Assembly (NCBI GenBank): GCA_001817425.1
Contig: MHII01000003.1
Location: 1 to 37,924, forward strand
DNA: 37,924 nt
DNA from: Candidatus Buchananbacteria bacterium RIFCSPHIGHO2_02_FULL_39_17
GTDB lineage: Bacteria; Patescibacteriota; Patescibacteriia; Buchananbacterales; UBA6539
Reading direction: 5' to 3'
Shown: positions 28,428 to 35,818 of the stretch, piece after piece
How positions within the stretch are numbered: the stretch's first letter is position 1
Layout: every line of letters begins with the position of its first letter
Notes under the pieces: model-generated
Database searches by the model: none
What the model was told of the DNA's origin: nothing
The model's input: only the letters and a program-made list of their open reading frames with translations
Program-made: the position numbers and the translations under genes

Positions 28428-30773
28428 ATGGATTTTTTAGACGGAAAAATTAATCAACTAGTGGTTAGTCAGCATCCGAAATTAAAAAATACGGTTAGGA
28501 CTTTTGCCACTAAACCAAATCGCGCTTTAGCTAAAAGTTTAGGCAAAATTTTTGGCCTAATTGAGATTGAATCAGCTAGCCCGCAACTGCCGGCTTTTAT
28601 CGACTTGATTATTGAGGAAATTAAGAATAATTACTACCATCCCAAAGGTTTAAAGACTCTCACTTTTGAACAAGAAATTTTTGATCTTGGCCAAAAATTT
28701 GAAGCCGCCCTAAAAAAAACCAATCTGGCGATTGCCACTTTTATTGAGACCCAACAGATTAGTTTAAACTTAGAAAAAATAAATATTTTGATTGGCGTCA
28801 GTCACAACCTTAACCTCCATTTTACCGTCAGCGGCAACATCAACGCCTATCTTTTTTATAATTTAAGCCGAGATAATTATCGCATTATTAATGTTTTAGA
28901 GCCTAATCAACCTTTTTCTGCACCCATTGATCCGTTAAAATTTTTTTCCCAGGTAATTTCCGGCCGCCTAAGGCCTAAAGACTTTTTTTTCATCACCACG
29001 TCGAATCTTTTGGACTACTTTTCCTTAGAAAAATTAAAAAAAATACTAACTGAGCAAGAATCGACCGAAGGCATAGAAAATCTTAAACAACTTTTAGAAA
29101 AAATTGAAGTGAAAAAAAATTTTGGCTTATTAACTCTGGAGCTTGATAAAATATTAGTGCCCGCAAAAAAAACCTTTGAAAATAAAGATTTTGATTACCA
29201 AAAGGCCGCTTCCAAAGATTCCATGATTGCTTTAATTAAAACCGAGCAAGACACCCAAAAATTGCTTACTCCGTCAGTGATGCCGGAAATTAAAAAATAC
29301 GCTTCTTCGCTACAAACGGCTTTTAAAAATTATCTGAATATAGCTAAGACAACGACGGAAACATTCTATCGCCAAAAAAATATCGTACTTCGACCGCCGA
29401 TTAATTTGCCCAAAATTTCAAACCTTAAGCCAAAATTTAACTTTGGACCAAAAATAGATATTAATTCAAAATTTAAAAGGATCAATTCGCTTAGTGATAT
29501 TTCACGCCAAAAAATTTATGGCGTTTATGGTCAACTGATAAATTCTCCGAGAAAAATTTTATTTAAATTGAAAAATTTGCCCGCCGTTGAAAAAATATTT
29601 TTCGCTTTTCAAAAATATTTCAATCACCTACTTATAAAATTCAAAGCACTGCCAAAGTCAAGCCAAATTTTGTTAATTATCACTATTATTTTGGGAGTTT
29701 TATTTTTAAACAGCCTAATTTGGCTTGGTTTAAAAAATTCGGCCCAGAAACGATTTGAAACAAATAACCAGTTCATTTTAGACGCCGAGAACAAAAAAAA
29801 TGAGGCTTTAGCGACTCTGATCTATCGTGACGAAAATCAAGCTCGGCTACTTTTAATTCAAGCTAAAGAATTAATTACCAGTTTAAAAGGCACCACCAAG
29901 TCCCAGCAAAATCAAGTTGGCCAATTAATCAGCGAAATTAGTAATGAATTATCCAAACTTCAGCATCTGACTGAAATTGCCGAACCAATTCAAATTATCA
30001 ATTTTCAAAATCTTGACGCCGGAGCAAAAATCGCGCCGTTTGCTGTTTTAAATCAAAAAATTCTTTACACCCAAAACCAGAGAAACCAAGCTTTGTACCA
30101 GGCCAATCTTGACCGCCGAATCGTCACCGCCTTTCAGTCAGTGGAAATTAATCCGGGAATTTTAATTTTTGGGGTGCTCGCTGGAGAAAACGAAATGCTT
30201 TTTATCAGTGAAGAAAAAAAAGCTTTTAGTTTCAATCCGATAAATCAAATAATCAAACCACTAAAAATTTCAATTAGCCATGATGACAAAATTATCGACA
30301 GCGCTTTTTTTAACAATCGTTTATATTTATTGAATTCGGCGAAAAACCAAATTGATCGGTATCCAAAAGCTGCTGACGGTTTTGACAGCGGCGCTAATTG
30401 GTTAAGCGAGCCGACTGATTTAAGTAAAGGCGTTGCCTTGACGGTTGATGGTGCAGTTTATATCCTGAAAAATAATGGCGAGATTGCTAAATTTCAAAAC
30501 GGCAAAAGCGTTGAATTTAATCTTGATTTGATTGATCCTAAACTTAGTGGACCGACAAAAATAAAAACTACCGAAAATTCTAAATATCTCTATTTGCTTG
30601 ATCCGCCGACTAAACGACTGGTCGTGATTGACAAGGAAGGTAATTTGATTAAACAGTATACTTCAGCGGTATTTGATAATTTAAAAGACTTTATTTTTTC
30701 GGAAGCGGATAAAAAAATTTATCTCCTTTCCGCCAGCACCGTTTTTGGTATTCCGGCTAATCATCTAAAGTAA
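28428..30773 (+). CDS. Membrane protein: phosphatase-like N-domain, TM helix, propeller-like C-domain
   Basis: This 781-aa protein is of unknown function. Residues ~1-250 are globular and resemble a degenerate PP2C-type fold in layout (LEKINILIGVSHNLNLHFTVSGNINAYLFYNLS, GRLRPKDFFFITTSNLLDYFS), without the metal-binding Asp motifs. A Lys-rich linker (250-405) leads to one membrane helix (about 411-434, ILLIITIILGVLFLNSLIWLGL). A coiled coil follows (KRFETNNQFILDAENKKNEALATLIY..LLIQAKELITSL). The C-terminal ~280 residues contain repeated short beta units (GVALTVDGAVYILKNNGEIAKF, TENSKYLYLLDPPTKRLVVIDKEGNLIKQY) typical of a beta-propeller facing outside. It looks like a one-pass receptor or anchor. 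It is monocistronic. Confidence 0.75.
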   Translation: MDFLDGKINQLVVSQHPKLKNTVRTFATKPNRALAKSLGKIFGLIEIESASPQLPAFIDLIIEEIKNNYYHPKGLKTLTFEQEIFDLGQKFEAALKKTNLAIATFIETQQISLNLEKINILIGVSHNLNLHFTVSGNINAYLFYNLSRDNYRIINVLEPNQPFSAPIDPLKFFSQVISGRLRPKDFFFITTSNLLDYFSLEKLKKILTEQESTEGIENLKQLLEKIEVKKNFGLLTLELDKILVPAKKTFENKDFDYQKAASKDSMIALIKTEQDTQKLLTPSVMPEIKKYASSLQTAFKNYLNIAKTTTETFYRQKNIVLRPPINLPKISNLKPKFNFGPKIDINSKFKRINSLSDISRQKIYGVYGQLINSPRKILFKLKNLPAVEKIFFAFQKYFNHLLIKFKALPKSSQILLIITIILGVLFLNSLIWLGLKNSAQKRFETNNQFILDAENKKNEALATLIYRDENQARLLLIQAKELITSLKGTTKSQQNQVGQLISEISNELSKLQHLTEIAEPIQIINFQNLDAGAKIAPFAVLNQKILYTQNQRNQALYQANLDRRIVTAFQSVEINPGILIFGVLAGENEMLFISEEKKAFSFNPINQIIKPLKISISHDDKIIDSAFFNNRLYLLNSAKNQIDRYPKAADGFDSGANWLSEPTDLSKGVALTVDGAVYILKNNGEIAKFQNGKSVEFNLDLIDPKLSGPTKIKTTENSKYLYLLDPPTKRLVVIDKEGNLIKQYTSAVFDNLKDFIFSEADKKIYLLSASTVFGIPANHLK

Positions 30774-30780
30774 AGAGTAT

Positions 30781-30940
30781 TGACTCCAGAGCAAGCTCTG
30801 GACTCGGTCGCCTGCCTGCGCCGGCAGGCCTCTGGCGGCCGCCCCGCCGTCCTGCCAAGGCGGGACGGGGTATTCTTTGTTTACGGCGCTCCGCTCGGAA
30901 ATGCCTGCCTCGGGCGGACATCTCGCTCGCTACGTTTGCA
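30781..30940. repeat. GC-rich REP-like palindrome cluster
   Basis: Hairpins occur back to back: CCAGAG..CTCTGG, GCCTGC..GCAGGC and CCCCG..CGGGG with CCTGCCAAGGCGGG. Composition is far more GC-rich than the rest of the window. The 98-aa plus-strand ORF in the track is a translation of these repeats and of the antisense of the RNA gene, and is not accepted as a gene. Confidence 0.7.
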
Positions 30941-30943
30941 AAT

Positions 30944-30980
30944 AAAAAATGGGGAAGAACGCGGGAGGCGAAACTTCCCC
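30944..30980 (-). terminator. Terminator of the 23S-like RNA gene
   Basis: On the minus strand GGGGAAG-loop-CTTCCCC is followed by ATTTTTT. Confidence 0.8.
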
Positions 30981-31270
30981 AGCTGGGAATCTGTCAGGCC
31001 GTTACCCAACAACATCGATTACTCAACGCCAGGTTTAACGGGGTCAACTGATTTAAGGGTGGTATTCCAAGATTAGTATCCAGACTAAATCTGGCCTAAC
31101 GGCAGCTATAGCCACCAGCGACTCAGCTCAAACCCTAAAGCTTCATAGTCTCCCACCTATCCTATGCAAAAAACAGTTCCTTCATCAGACCATACAAGAG
31201 GAATCGAACCCCTTCCTACCATGGCCAAATCTTTCCGACTCCCACGGCAGTCACCATTCTGTTTCCCAAC
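30944..31270 (-). ncRNA. Free-standing RNA related to 23S rRNA domain V (L1-stalk region)
   Basis: The minus strand contains TAGGATAGGTGGGAG (31150-31164), identical to the conserved 23S rRNA helix 76 strand. It is followed by ACTATGAAGC and, about 75 nt later, by CTTGGAATACCACCCTT (31055-31071), which differs by one base from the conserved partner strand. A CGGAAAGA block upstream matches 23S in order and rough distance. Between the two helix-76 strands, about 45 nt more than in normal 23S are present. The rest of 23S rRNA is absent. A promoter (31277-31305) lies upstream and a hairpin-T terminator downstream, so this is a separate ~325-nt transcription unit rather than a simple broken rRNA operon. 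It could be a decayed rRNA fragment, or an RNA that binds protein L1. Confidence 0.6.
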
Positions 31271-31276
31271 TTTTTA

Positions 31277-31305
31277 AGCTTAAACAATCCTTAAAAAGTT
31301 GTCAA
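31277..31305 (-). promoter_or_regulatory. Promoter of the 23S-like RNA
   Basis: TTGACA (31300-31305), a 17-nt spacer and TAAGCT (31277-31282). The key T, A and final T of the -10 are kept. The region is also spanned by an 11-nt inverted repeat aactttttaag/cttaaaaagtt. Confidence 0.6.
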
Positions 31306-31313
31306 ATACTAAA

Positions 31314-31340
31314 GCCGAGACATTTCTGCCTCGGCTTTTT
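31314..31340. terminator. Terminator downstream of rplL
   Basis: GCCGAG-loop-CTCGGC has TTTTT on the plus strand and TTTAGTATTT on the minus strand. It separates the rplJL transcript from the RNA gene. Confidence 0.8.
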
Positions 31341-31362
31341 ATGAAATCTTTCGATAATAATT

Positions 31363-31767
31363 CTACTTCAAAGTCACTTTGGCACCGGCTTCTTCTAAAG
31401 TTTTCTTCATTTTTTCCGCCTCTTCCTTTTTCACGCCTTCTTTAACCACTTTGGGCGCACCATCAACTAAATCTTTAGCTTCTTTCAAGCCTAATTCCGT
31501 AACCGAACGGACCGCCTTAATCACACCAATCTTATTATCACCGGCCACGGTTAATTCAACGGTAAAAGAGGTCTTTTCTTCAGCGGCTTCAGCCGCGGGA
31601 GCAGCACCAGTGGCGGCGACGGCCACGGGCGCGGCCACCGAAACGCCGAATTTTTCTTCCAGAATTTTTACCAGTTCGGCTAAATCCATCACTGACATTT
31701 TCTCAATTGACTCAACCAAACTTTTAAATTTTTCTGGCACTTCGATTAACTTTTTTTCTTCGGACAT
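31363..31767 (-). CDS. rplL: 50S ribosomal protein L7/L12
   Basis: L7/L12 is the stalk protein that recruits translation GTPases. The 134-aa protein has the N-terminal dimerization helices ([33 protein letters not shown]), an Ala-rich hinge ([20 protein letters not shown]) and the C-terminal globular domain ([71 protein letters not shown]). Length and domains are normal. It follows rplJ by 40 nt in the same transcript and is followed by a terminator. It is therefore under the rplJ leader control. Confidence 0.99.
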   Translation of the reverse strand: MSEEKKLIEVPEKFKSLVESIEKMSVMDLAELVKILEEKFGVSVAAPVAVAATGAAPAAEAAEEKTSFTVELTVAGDNKIGVIKAVRSVTELGLKEAKDLVDGAPKVVKEGVKKEEAEKMKKTLEEAGAKVTLK

Positions 31768-31807
31768 ATTTTTAACAAAAATTAGATTAATTGTTAAATC
31801 TTAATTA

Positions 31808-32332
31808 TTAACTATTTTTTTGCTTCACTGCATTTAAAATATAAACTAAATTTCGTAAATTGCCGACGAAAACATTGACTAAGCCGGAAATAGGCGAACT
31901 GATACTACCCACGACTTTTGCCAAAAGCTCAAGCTTGGTTGGTAATTTAGATAGGGCCAAAATTTTTGTCCGATCAAAATATTGGCCTTCAACGATGCCG
32001 CCAACGGCCAACATGGCCTCGTGATCTTTGGCAAAATTCTGGACAGTTTTTGCCGGCGTCACTTCATCTTCATAACTAAAAATTGTGGCAATGCCTTTAT
32101 TTAAAGTTTTTGGATCAACCCCCGACACGCCAGCCTGTTTAAAGGCTAATTTCAGTAAAGTTTTTTTCGCCACCAGATAATCAAGATTTTCCACTCGGCA
32201 TTTCTTACGAAATTCTTCCACTTCTTTAACTCGTAATTTATCAAAATTAACAAAAACAATGGCTTTTGATTTTTGCAATTTAGCGATCAAGTCAGTAACG
32301 GTCTTTTCTTTTTGTTGTTTAGTCTTGGCCAT
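31808..32332 (-). CDS. rplJ: 50S ribosomal protein L10
   Basis: L10 anchors L7/L12 dimers to 23S rRNA. The 174-aa protein has the family pattern KEKTVTDLIAKLQKSKAIVFVNFDKLRVKEVEEFRKKCRVENLDYLVAKKTLLKLAF, then GIATIFSYEDEVTPAKTVQNFAKDHEAMLAVGGIVEGQYFD and a C-terminal L12-binding helix. Its mRNA has a ~290-nt leader carrying an attenuator and a long-range stem that includes the start codon. rplK and rplA, often upstream, are not present: the leader is preceded by its own promoter and an unrelated gene. Confidence 0.99.
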   Translation of the reverse strand: MAKTKQQKEKTVTDLIAKLQKSKAIVFVNFDKLRVKEVEEFRKKCRVENLDYLVAKKTLLKLAFKQAGVSGVDPKTLNKGIATIFSYEDEVTPAKTVQNFAKDHEAMLAVGGIVEGQYFDRTKILALSKLPTKLELLAKVVGSISSPISGLVNVFVGNLRNLVYILNAVKQKNS

Positions 32333-32458
32333 ACCCGGTAGTAGAATTTTGATTTGATATTAAATTTAAACCAAAAATATTAATAAAACATTTATCTAAT
32401 TTTTTGTGCCCAGTATTTTACCGCCAAGAGCGGCTTATCAAAATTTCACTACCGGGCA
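32332..32458 (-). promoter_or_regulatory. Long-range stem sequestering the rplJ start, with alternative local hairpin
   Basis: The 22 nt up to and including the first base of the rplJ ATG (32332-32353) pair with 32437-32458 with one mismatch and two G-U pairs. The upstream arm can instead form a local hairpin (TGCCCGGTA/TACTGGGCA at 32407-32458) enclosing CCGC-TCTT-GGCGG. The two folds exclude each other and would close or open the start codon. Confidence 0.55.
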
Positions 32459-32459
32459 T

Positions 32460-32612
32460 AAAAAGACTGTGGCTTAAACCACAGACCTTTAAAAACTAAT
32501 AGCTCTCAGCTAAAAGCTGAATTGAACCTGTGCCGGGCTGACTTTTTGTCTAATTTAAGCGGCTTTTTTCTCGTCGCCCCTGACGGTCTGTGGCTTGATT
32601 ATTTAATTTTAC
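32460..32612 (-). promoter_or_regulatory. L10-type leader with terminator/antiterminator
   Basis: The terminator is CTGTGG-TTTAAG-CCACAG then TCTTTTT (32460-32484). The 5' arm (GGTCTGTGG, 32479-32487) can also pair with CCACAGACC at 32585-32593 near the start of the leader, which would prevent termination. This is the classic autogenous layout of rplJL leaders in which L10(L12)4 binding decides the fold. Confidence 0.75.
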
Positions 32613-32618
32613 CTTTTT

Positions 32619-32646
32619 AGTATAGCAAGGATAAATAAATTGTCAA
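32619..32646 (-). promoter_or_regulatory. Sigma70 promoter of rplJ-rplL
   Basis: TTGACA (32641-32646), a 16-nt spacer and TATACT (32619-32624) with an extended TGC element. Confidence 0.9.
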
Positions 32647-32649
32647 GGA

Positions 32650-32776
32650 AAATTGGTATACCCTAATGCCACCGTTATAGTGGGGTTAATCTTTTTAACC
32701 AAAACAGAGCTTCATTCCGCTGGCTGGTATGCCACACAATGCCAAAAAACATTGGCGTCTTTAACAAAAATGAATT
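32650..32776. other. Gene-free intergenic stretch with small hairpins
   Basis: Together with the leader, this makes about 540 nt without a protein gene upstream of rplJ. Here I see small inverted repeats (GGTATACC, CCAC..GTGG, GGTTAA..TTAACC, GCCAA..TTGGC) but no ORF, tRNA or clear promoter. Confidence 0.5.
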
Positions 32777-32815
32777 AAAAAAAAGACGGAAAGTATTAGT
32801 TCTTTTACTTTCCGC
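32777..32815 (-). terminator. Strong terminator of the 97-aa gene
   Basis: On the minus strand GGCGGAAAGTA-loop-TACTTTCCGTC (one G-U) is followed by eight T. Confidence 0.93.
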
Positions 32816-32869
32816 CCAAATATCTGGTTAGGCTGACACCGCAAGTGTTTTGTCTTTATCGGAAGACGA

Positions 32870-33163
32870 TTATTTGCCTGCTCCGATCACGACCAATACT
32901 GGCTGCACCCACTGTTCATCGGTGACTGCGACAACCTGGTCCGTGGTAAACGAAATGAATTCATCTGCATAACTAACGACCCGCGGGTTCTCTTCTGGCT
33001 TCAAAATGAAGCCGCGGCAATATAGATCGTCTCGTTGGCGGTCTAATTTAAACGGCCTAACGGCTTGGACGCGAACAATATCATCTTCGCGCCGAACTTC
33101 AACGACTCGGCCGATACTAATTAATAATAGCTTTTGCAACATAACACCTTGCTTTTGCAACAT
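32870..33163 (-). CDS. Hypothetical protein, about 97 aa
   Basis: No family is recognised. After a short start the protein is beta-rich with many Val and Arg (LLLISIGRVVEVRREDDIVRVQAVRPFKLDRQRDDLYCRGFILKPEENPRVV, then QWVQPVLVVIGAGK), like a small barrel. There are no membrane helices. The track begins at 33199, but that ATG lies in the loop of a hairpin (33188-33219). The ATG at 33163 has AGGAGG 8 nt upstream, so it is preferred; ATG 33142 in a duplicated copy of the start region is a third option. The gene has its own promoter and terminator and belongs to the SD-bearing small-gene class. Confidence 0.65.
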   Translation of the reverse strand: MLQKQGVMLQKLLLISIGRVVEVRREDDIVRVQAVRPFKLDRQRDDLYCRGFILKPEENPRVVSYADEFISFTTDQVVAVTDEQWVQPVLVVIGAGK

Positions 33164-33173
33164 AATACCTTCC
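33132..33173 (-). repeat. 21-bp tandem duplication of the start region
   Basis: The minus strand reads AAGGTATTATGTTGCAAAAGC then AAGGTGTTATGTTGCAAAAGC, duplicating the start codon context so that two in-frame ATG codons lie 21 nt apart. Confidence 0.8.
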
Positions 33174-33187
33174 TCCTCTTTTTTTTG

Positions 33188-33219
33188 TTCTGGTCTCATT
33201 GCCTTATTTGTGACCAGAA
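33188..33219 (-). promoter_or_regulatory. Leader hairpin
   Basis: TTCTGGTC and GACCAGAA (8-bp perfect arms) enclose a 16-nt loop, in the 5' leader of the 97-aa gene just upstream of its SD. Confidence 0.6.
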
Positions 33220-33228
33220 CACTGAACC

Positions 33229-33256
33229 ATGGTAGCAGAATTTAAAAAATTGTCAA
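33229..33256 (-). promoter_or_regulatory. Promoter of the 97-aa gene
   Basis: TTGACA (33251-33256), a 16-nt spacer and the extended TGC-TACCAT (-10 at 33229-33234). Confidence 0.7.
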
Positions 33257-33269
33257 TAGGCCTTGCAGC

Positions 33270-33953
33270 TCAACTAATGACCGTGCCACGAAACGTTTTA
33301 GTTGATAAAAATCTTTTTAAATTAACTAAATCACTACCTTTCATCACCACCAATTTCATCTGCCACTTTTTGGCTAAACGGCTGGCCACTGGGTCAAACG
33401 GCACATGAGCGCCAGGGATCCATTTTGTGCCAACAACTTTCAAAAATGCCGGCCAATTCATTTTCTCCTGTGGCTTGGCATCTTTAAACTTTTTCGGGTC
33501 TTTATCGTAAACATAAGTGATATTGGAAAGATTAATGACGGTTTTAGCACCAAAAGTTTTAGCGGCCAAAACCGCGTCTTTATCAGAAGAAGAGCCAGGC
33601 TTAAAACCAGCTCCCACAATAATCGGCCGGGTGGTTTTAACCGGCTTTGATGGATCGCCTAAAATACTTTCCATTGCTTTCTGACCAAAAATACCGCTGA
33701 CCAATTCGGCATTAATTTTTGTCGCCGCAATACCAATCCAGTCCAAATCAGTACTGGAAATTTTTGGATTAATTATTTTAGCCGTTTTCTGATAGTTCCT
33801 AGAAGTATTGCCGCCGCCACAAACTAAAATCACCCGATTGCCTTTTTTAACATAATCTAACATTAATCTTCTGAATTTTTTCAAAAAATTCAAATCTAAA
33901 TTGTCCGGCGCGATTAATGAGCCACCCAGAGACATCACTAAAATTTTTGCCAT
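33270..33953 (-). CDS. pyrH: UMP kinase, archaeal-type (amino-acid kinase family)
   Basis: This 227-aa enzyme phosphorylates UMP to UDP. It has the amino-acid-kinase fold: KILVMSLGGSLIAPDNLD (phosphate-binding GGS), VILVCGGGNTSRNYQKTA, PIIVGAGFKPGSSSDKDAVLAAKTFGAKTVINLSNITYVYDKDPKKFKDAKP, and WIPGAHVPFDPVASRLAKKWQMKLVVMKGSDLVNL. The GAGFKPG..SD..AVL.A...GA layout fits the archaeal PyrH subgroup rather than the usual bacterial hexameric one, as is often seen in CPR bacteria. Paralogous carbamate or glutamate kinases are excluded by size and motif order. It lies between the small 97-aa gene and mltG. The stop codon is TGA. Confidence 0.9.
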   Translation of the reverse strand: MAKILVMSLGGSLIAPDNLDLNFLKKFRRLMLDYVKKGNRVILVCGGGNTSRNYQKTAKIINPKISSTDLDWIGIAATKINAELVSGIFGQKAMESILGDPSKPVKTTRPIIVGAGFKPGSSSDKDAVLAAKTFGAKTVINLSNITYVYDKDPKKFKDAKPQEKMNWPAFLKVVGTKWIPGAHVPFDPVASRLAKKWQMKLVVMKGSDLVNLKRFLSTKTFRGTVIS

Positions 33954-33967
33954 ATATCTTAAAATTA

Positions 33968-34018
33968 AGAATTAAGAATTATGAATCAAGAATAAGTTCT
34001 TCCTTAATTCTTAATTCT
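33968..34018. repeat. Word palindrome agaattaagaatta/taattcttaattct
   Basis: Perfect 14-nt arms made of the word aagaatt lie between mltG and the UMP kinase gene; the right arm runs into the mltG stop codon. The same word is repeated in frame in prmC (9800-9833). Confidence 0.8.
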
Positions 34019-35045
34019 ATTTATAATACTTAGCTTTAGCCTTCACGTGCTCTTCAAAAGTTTTGCTGTAAATTACGGTTCCGTCCAGAGTAGTCAAAAA
34101 ATACCAGTAAGGATTAGGGATGGGATAAATAGCTGCCATAATAGCTGACATTCCGGGATTACTGATTGGCCCGGGCGGCAAACCTCCATAACGGTAAGTA
34201 TTGTAAAGATTATCAATTTTAATATCCTCCGCCGACACTCGAGCCGCTGATTTGCCAGTAGCATAATTAACCGTTGAATCAGCTTGCAGGGCGATGCTTT
34301 GCTGTAAACGTTTATAGAAAATATCAGCGACTAATTTTCTATCTTTTTCGGTTGCAACTTCTTTTTCAATGATTGAGGCTAAAGTAATTACTTCGTGAAT
34401 AGTTTTTTTCTGTCTTGAAATTTCCGCTCTTAAATCTTGATTTAATTTATCAGAAAAATTATCAAGCATTTTTCTAATAATATCAGTCAATTCAGCATCA
34501 CGATAAATCCGATAAGTATCAGGAAATAAATAACCTTCTAAATCTAAATCTTTAGGTTTATTCTTTAAAAAATCATAATTGTTCCACCAGTCTTCTTTTT
34601 TTTGGACCACGGCAAAAAAATCAGCCGGTGGGCTAAAACCATTTTCCGCTAAATAATTAGCAATTTGTTGATTATTCCAACCCTCAATTATGGTTAAAGT
34701 TATCTCTTTACTGGCGCTGGCGCCGCGACTTAATAAATCAGCAATCTTAGATACGGACATATTTTCTGCCAAAAAATAATTGCCATCCTGCAATCGTAAA
34801 TTTATTCCCTTAAATAAAACGTATAGCTGAAAGATTAAACCATTTCTAATTAAGCCGGCTTTTCCTAGCTCTTGACTGATTTTAACGCTCCCCCACCCCG
34901 GCTCAATTTTAAATTCAATAATCCTTGAATTATTTTTATCAACCGGCAAAAAGTTATAAAAATAATAAAATACAGCAATCAAAACTAAAAGTAATAAAAT
35001 AAATATTATTTTTTTTGATCTTCTTTTTTTCCGCGGTAAAAACAT
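34017..35045 (-). CDS. mltG: Endolytic murein transglycosylase MltG
   Basis: MltG cuts nascent glycan strands at the membrane and so sets glycan length. The 342-aa protein has a basic N-terminus (PRKKRRSKK), one membrane helix (about 12-30, IIFILLLLVLIAVFYYFYNF), a LysM-like segment (IEFKIEPGWGSVKISQELGKAGLI) and the YceG catalytic domain. The latter includes LEGYLFPDTYRIYRDAE, ITLASIIEKEVATEKDRKLVADIFYKRL with the catalytic Glu, and QADSTVNYATGK..YNTYRYGGLPPGPISNPGMSAIMAAIYP. Length is typical. It sits among envelope genes. Confidence 0.97.
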   Translation of the reverse strand: MFLPRKKRRSKKIIFILLLLVLIAVFYYFYNFLPVDKNNSRIIEFKIEPGWGSVKISQELGKAGLIRNGLIFQLYVLFKGINLRLQDGNYFLAENMSVSKIADLLSRGASASKEITLTIIEGWNNQQIANYLAENGFSPPADFFAVVQKKEDWWNNYDFLKNKPKDLDLEGYLFPDTYRIYRDAELTDIIRKMLDNFSDKLNQDLRAEISRQKKTIHEVITLASIIEKEVATEKDRKLVADIFYKRLQQSIALQADSTVNYATGKSAARVSAEDIKIDNLYNTYRYGGLPPGPISNPGMSAIMAAIYPIPNPYWYFLTTLDGTVIYSKTFEEHVKAKAKYYK

Positions 35046-35106
35046 GAGGTTAATTCAAAAGTCAAAATTTAAAAGTTAATTGTTAATAGTTATTTATTAA
35101 TTTTTA

Positions 35107-35814
35107 TTAGACTCCGCGCCATTCTCTTTTTACCCGCTCGTAACTTTCTGGCGTTCCAGTATCAAACCACTGGGCGTCTGATTTAAAACCAAATAATTTA
35201 CCAGCTTTGGCTAAGGTCGGCCAAACATCTTTTTCTAACATAATAAAATCCTTAGCCGGTAGATAATTAAAAATTTTTGGCGATAAAATATAGAAACCGG
35301 AATTAATAAAATGAGAAGGGGTTTGGTCAAGTGTCGGTTTTTCCACAAATTCTAAGATCTGATGATTTTCCAGCCGCGCTACGCCATAACGCGTCGGATC
35401 CAAAACTTCGGTTAAAGCAATGGTGGCCAGTCCCCCGTTTTTTTTATGAAAATCTAGCATCGCCATTAAATCTAAAGCGAATAAATTATCGCCATTAGAC
35501 ATAAAAAAATCATGTTTAATTATCTCCCCTTTTTCTTTTAAGATCATCAATGGACCGGCGGTGCCACGCGGTTTTTCCTCTTTTAAATATTGAATCTTAA
35601 TGCCAAAATTAGCGCCATCGCCAAAATAATCAATCATTTGATTGGCTAAATAAGCAATAGATAAATAGATTTCTGCCACTCCAATTTTTTTGTAAATATC
35701 AAAAACGTGTTCAGTCAAAGTTCTGCCCTGAACCGGGATCATCGCTTTTGGCATTTGATAAGTTAATGGCCGAAGACGGGTCCCTTCGCCGCCAGCGAGA
35801 ATAATGGCAAGCAT
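35107..35814 (-). CDS. Sugar-phosphate nucleotidyltransferase
   Basis: This enzyme joins a sugar-1-phosphate to an NTP to make an NDP-sugar. The N-terminal signature is MLAIILAGGEGTRLRPLTYQMPKAMIPVQGRTLTEHV. The metal-binding strand DFFMSNGDNLFALDL and VEKPTLDQTPSHFINSGFYIL follow. There is no C-terminal left-handed helix domain (235 aa), as in simple glucose-1-P thymidylyl- or mannose-1-P guanylyltransferase-type enzymes, which cannot be told apart here. ATG 35814 gives the canonical MLAIILAGG start; the track start at 35832 adds six residues. It may feed glycolipid or surface glycan synthesis. Confidence 0.9.
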   Translation of the reverse strand: MLAIILAGGEGTRLRPLTYQMPKAMIPVQGRTLTEHVFDIYKKIGVAEIYLSIAYLANQMIDYFGDGANFGIKIQYLKEEKPRGTAGPLMILKEKGEIIKHDFFMSNGDNLFALDLMAMLDFHKKNGGLATIALTEVLDPTRYGVARLENHQILEFVEKPTLDQTPSHFINSGFYILSPKIFNYLPAKDFIMLEKDVWPTLAKAGKLFGFKSDAQWFDTGTPESYERVKREWRGV

Positions 35815-35818
35815 AAAT

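Noticed and set aside
30780-31076. 98-aa plus-strand ORF in the track
   Set aside because: It translates GC-rich palindromes and the antisense of the 23S-like RNA gene; composition is atypical and there is no SD or promoter.
31180-31260. tRNA suggested by GGTTCGATTCC on the minus strand
   Set aside because: The T-arm-like hairpin has no matching acceptor 5' strand or anticodon arm of normal size; it lies in the 23S-like RNA.
30944-31270. tmRNA or RNase P RNA
   Set aside because: Size fits, but the conserved tmRNA ends and tag frame, and the RNase P GGAAAGTCC/ACAGAA cores, are absent, while 23S helix-76 strands are present.
31379-31804. 141-aa plus-strand ORF opposite rplL
   Set aside because: Shadow frame of rplL; the Ala/Ser-rich sequence mirrors the L7/L12 hinge.
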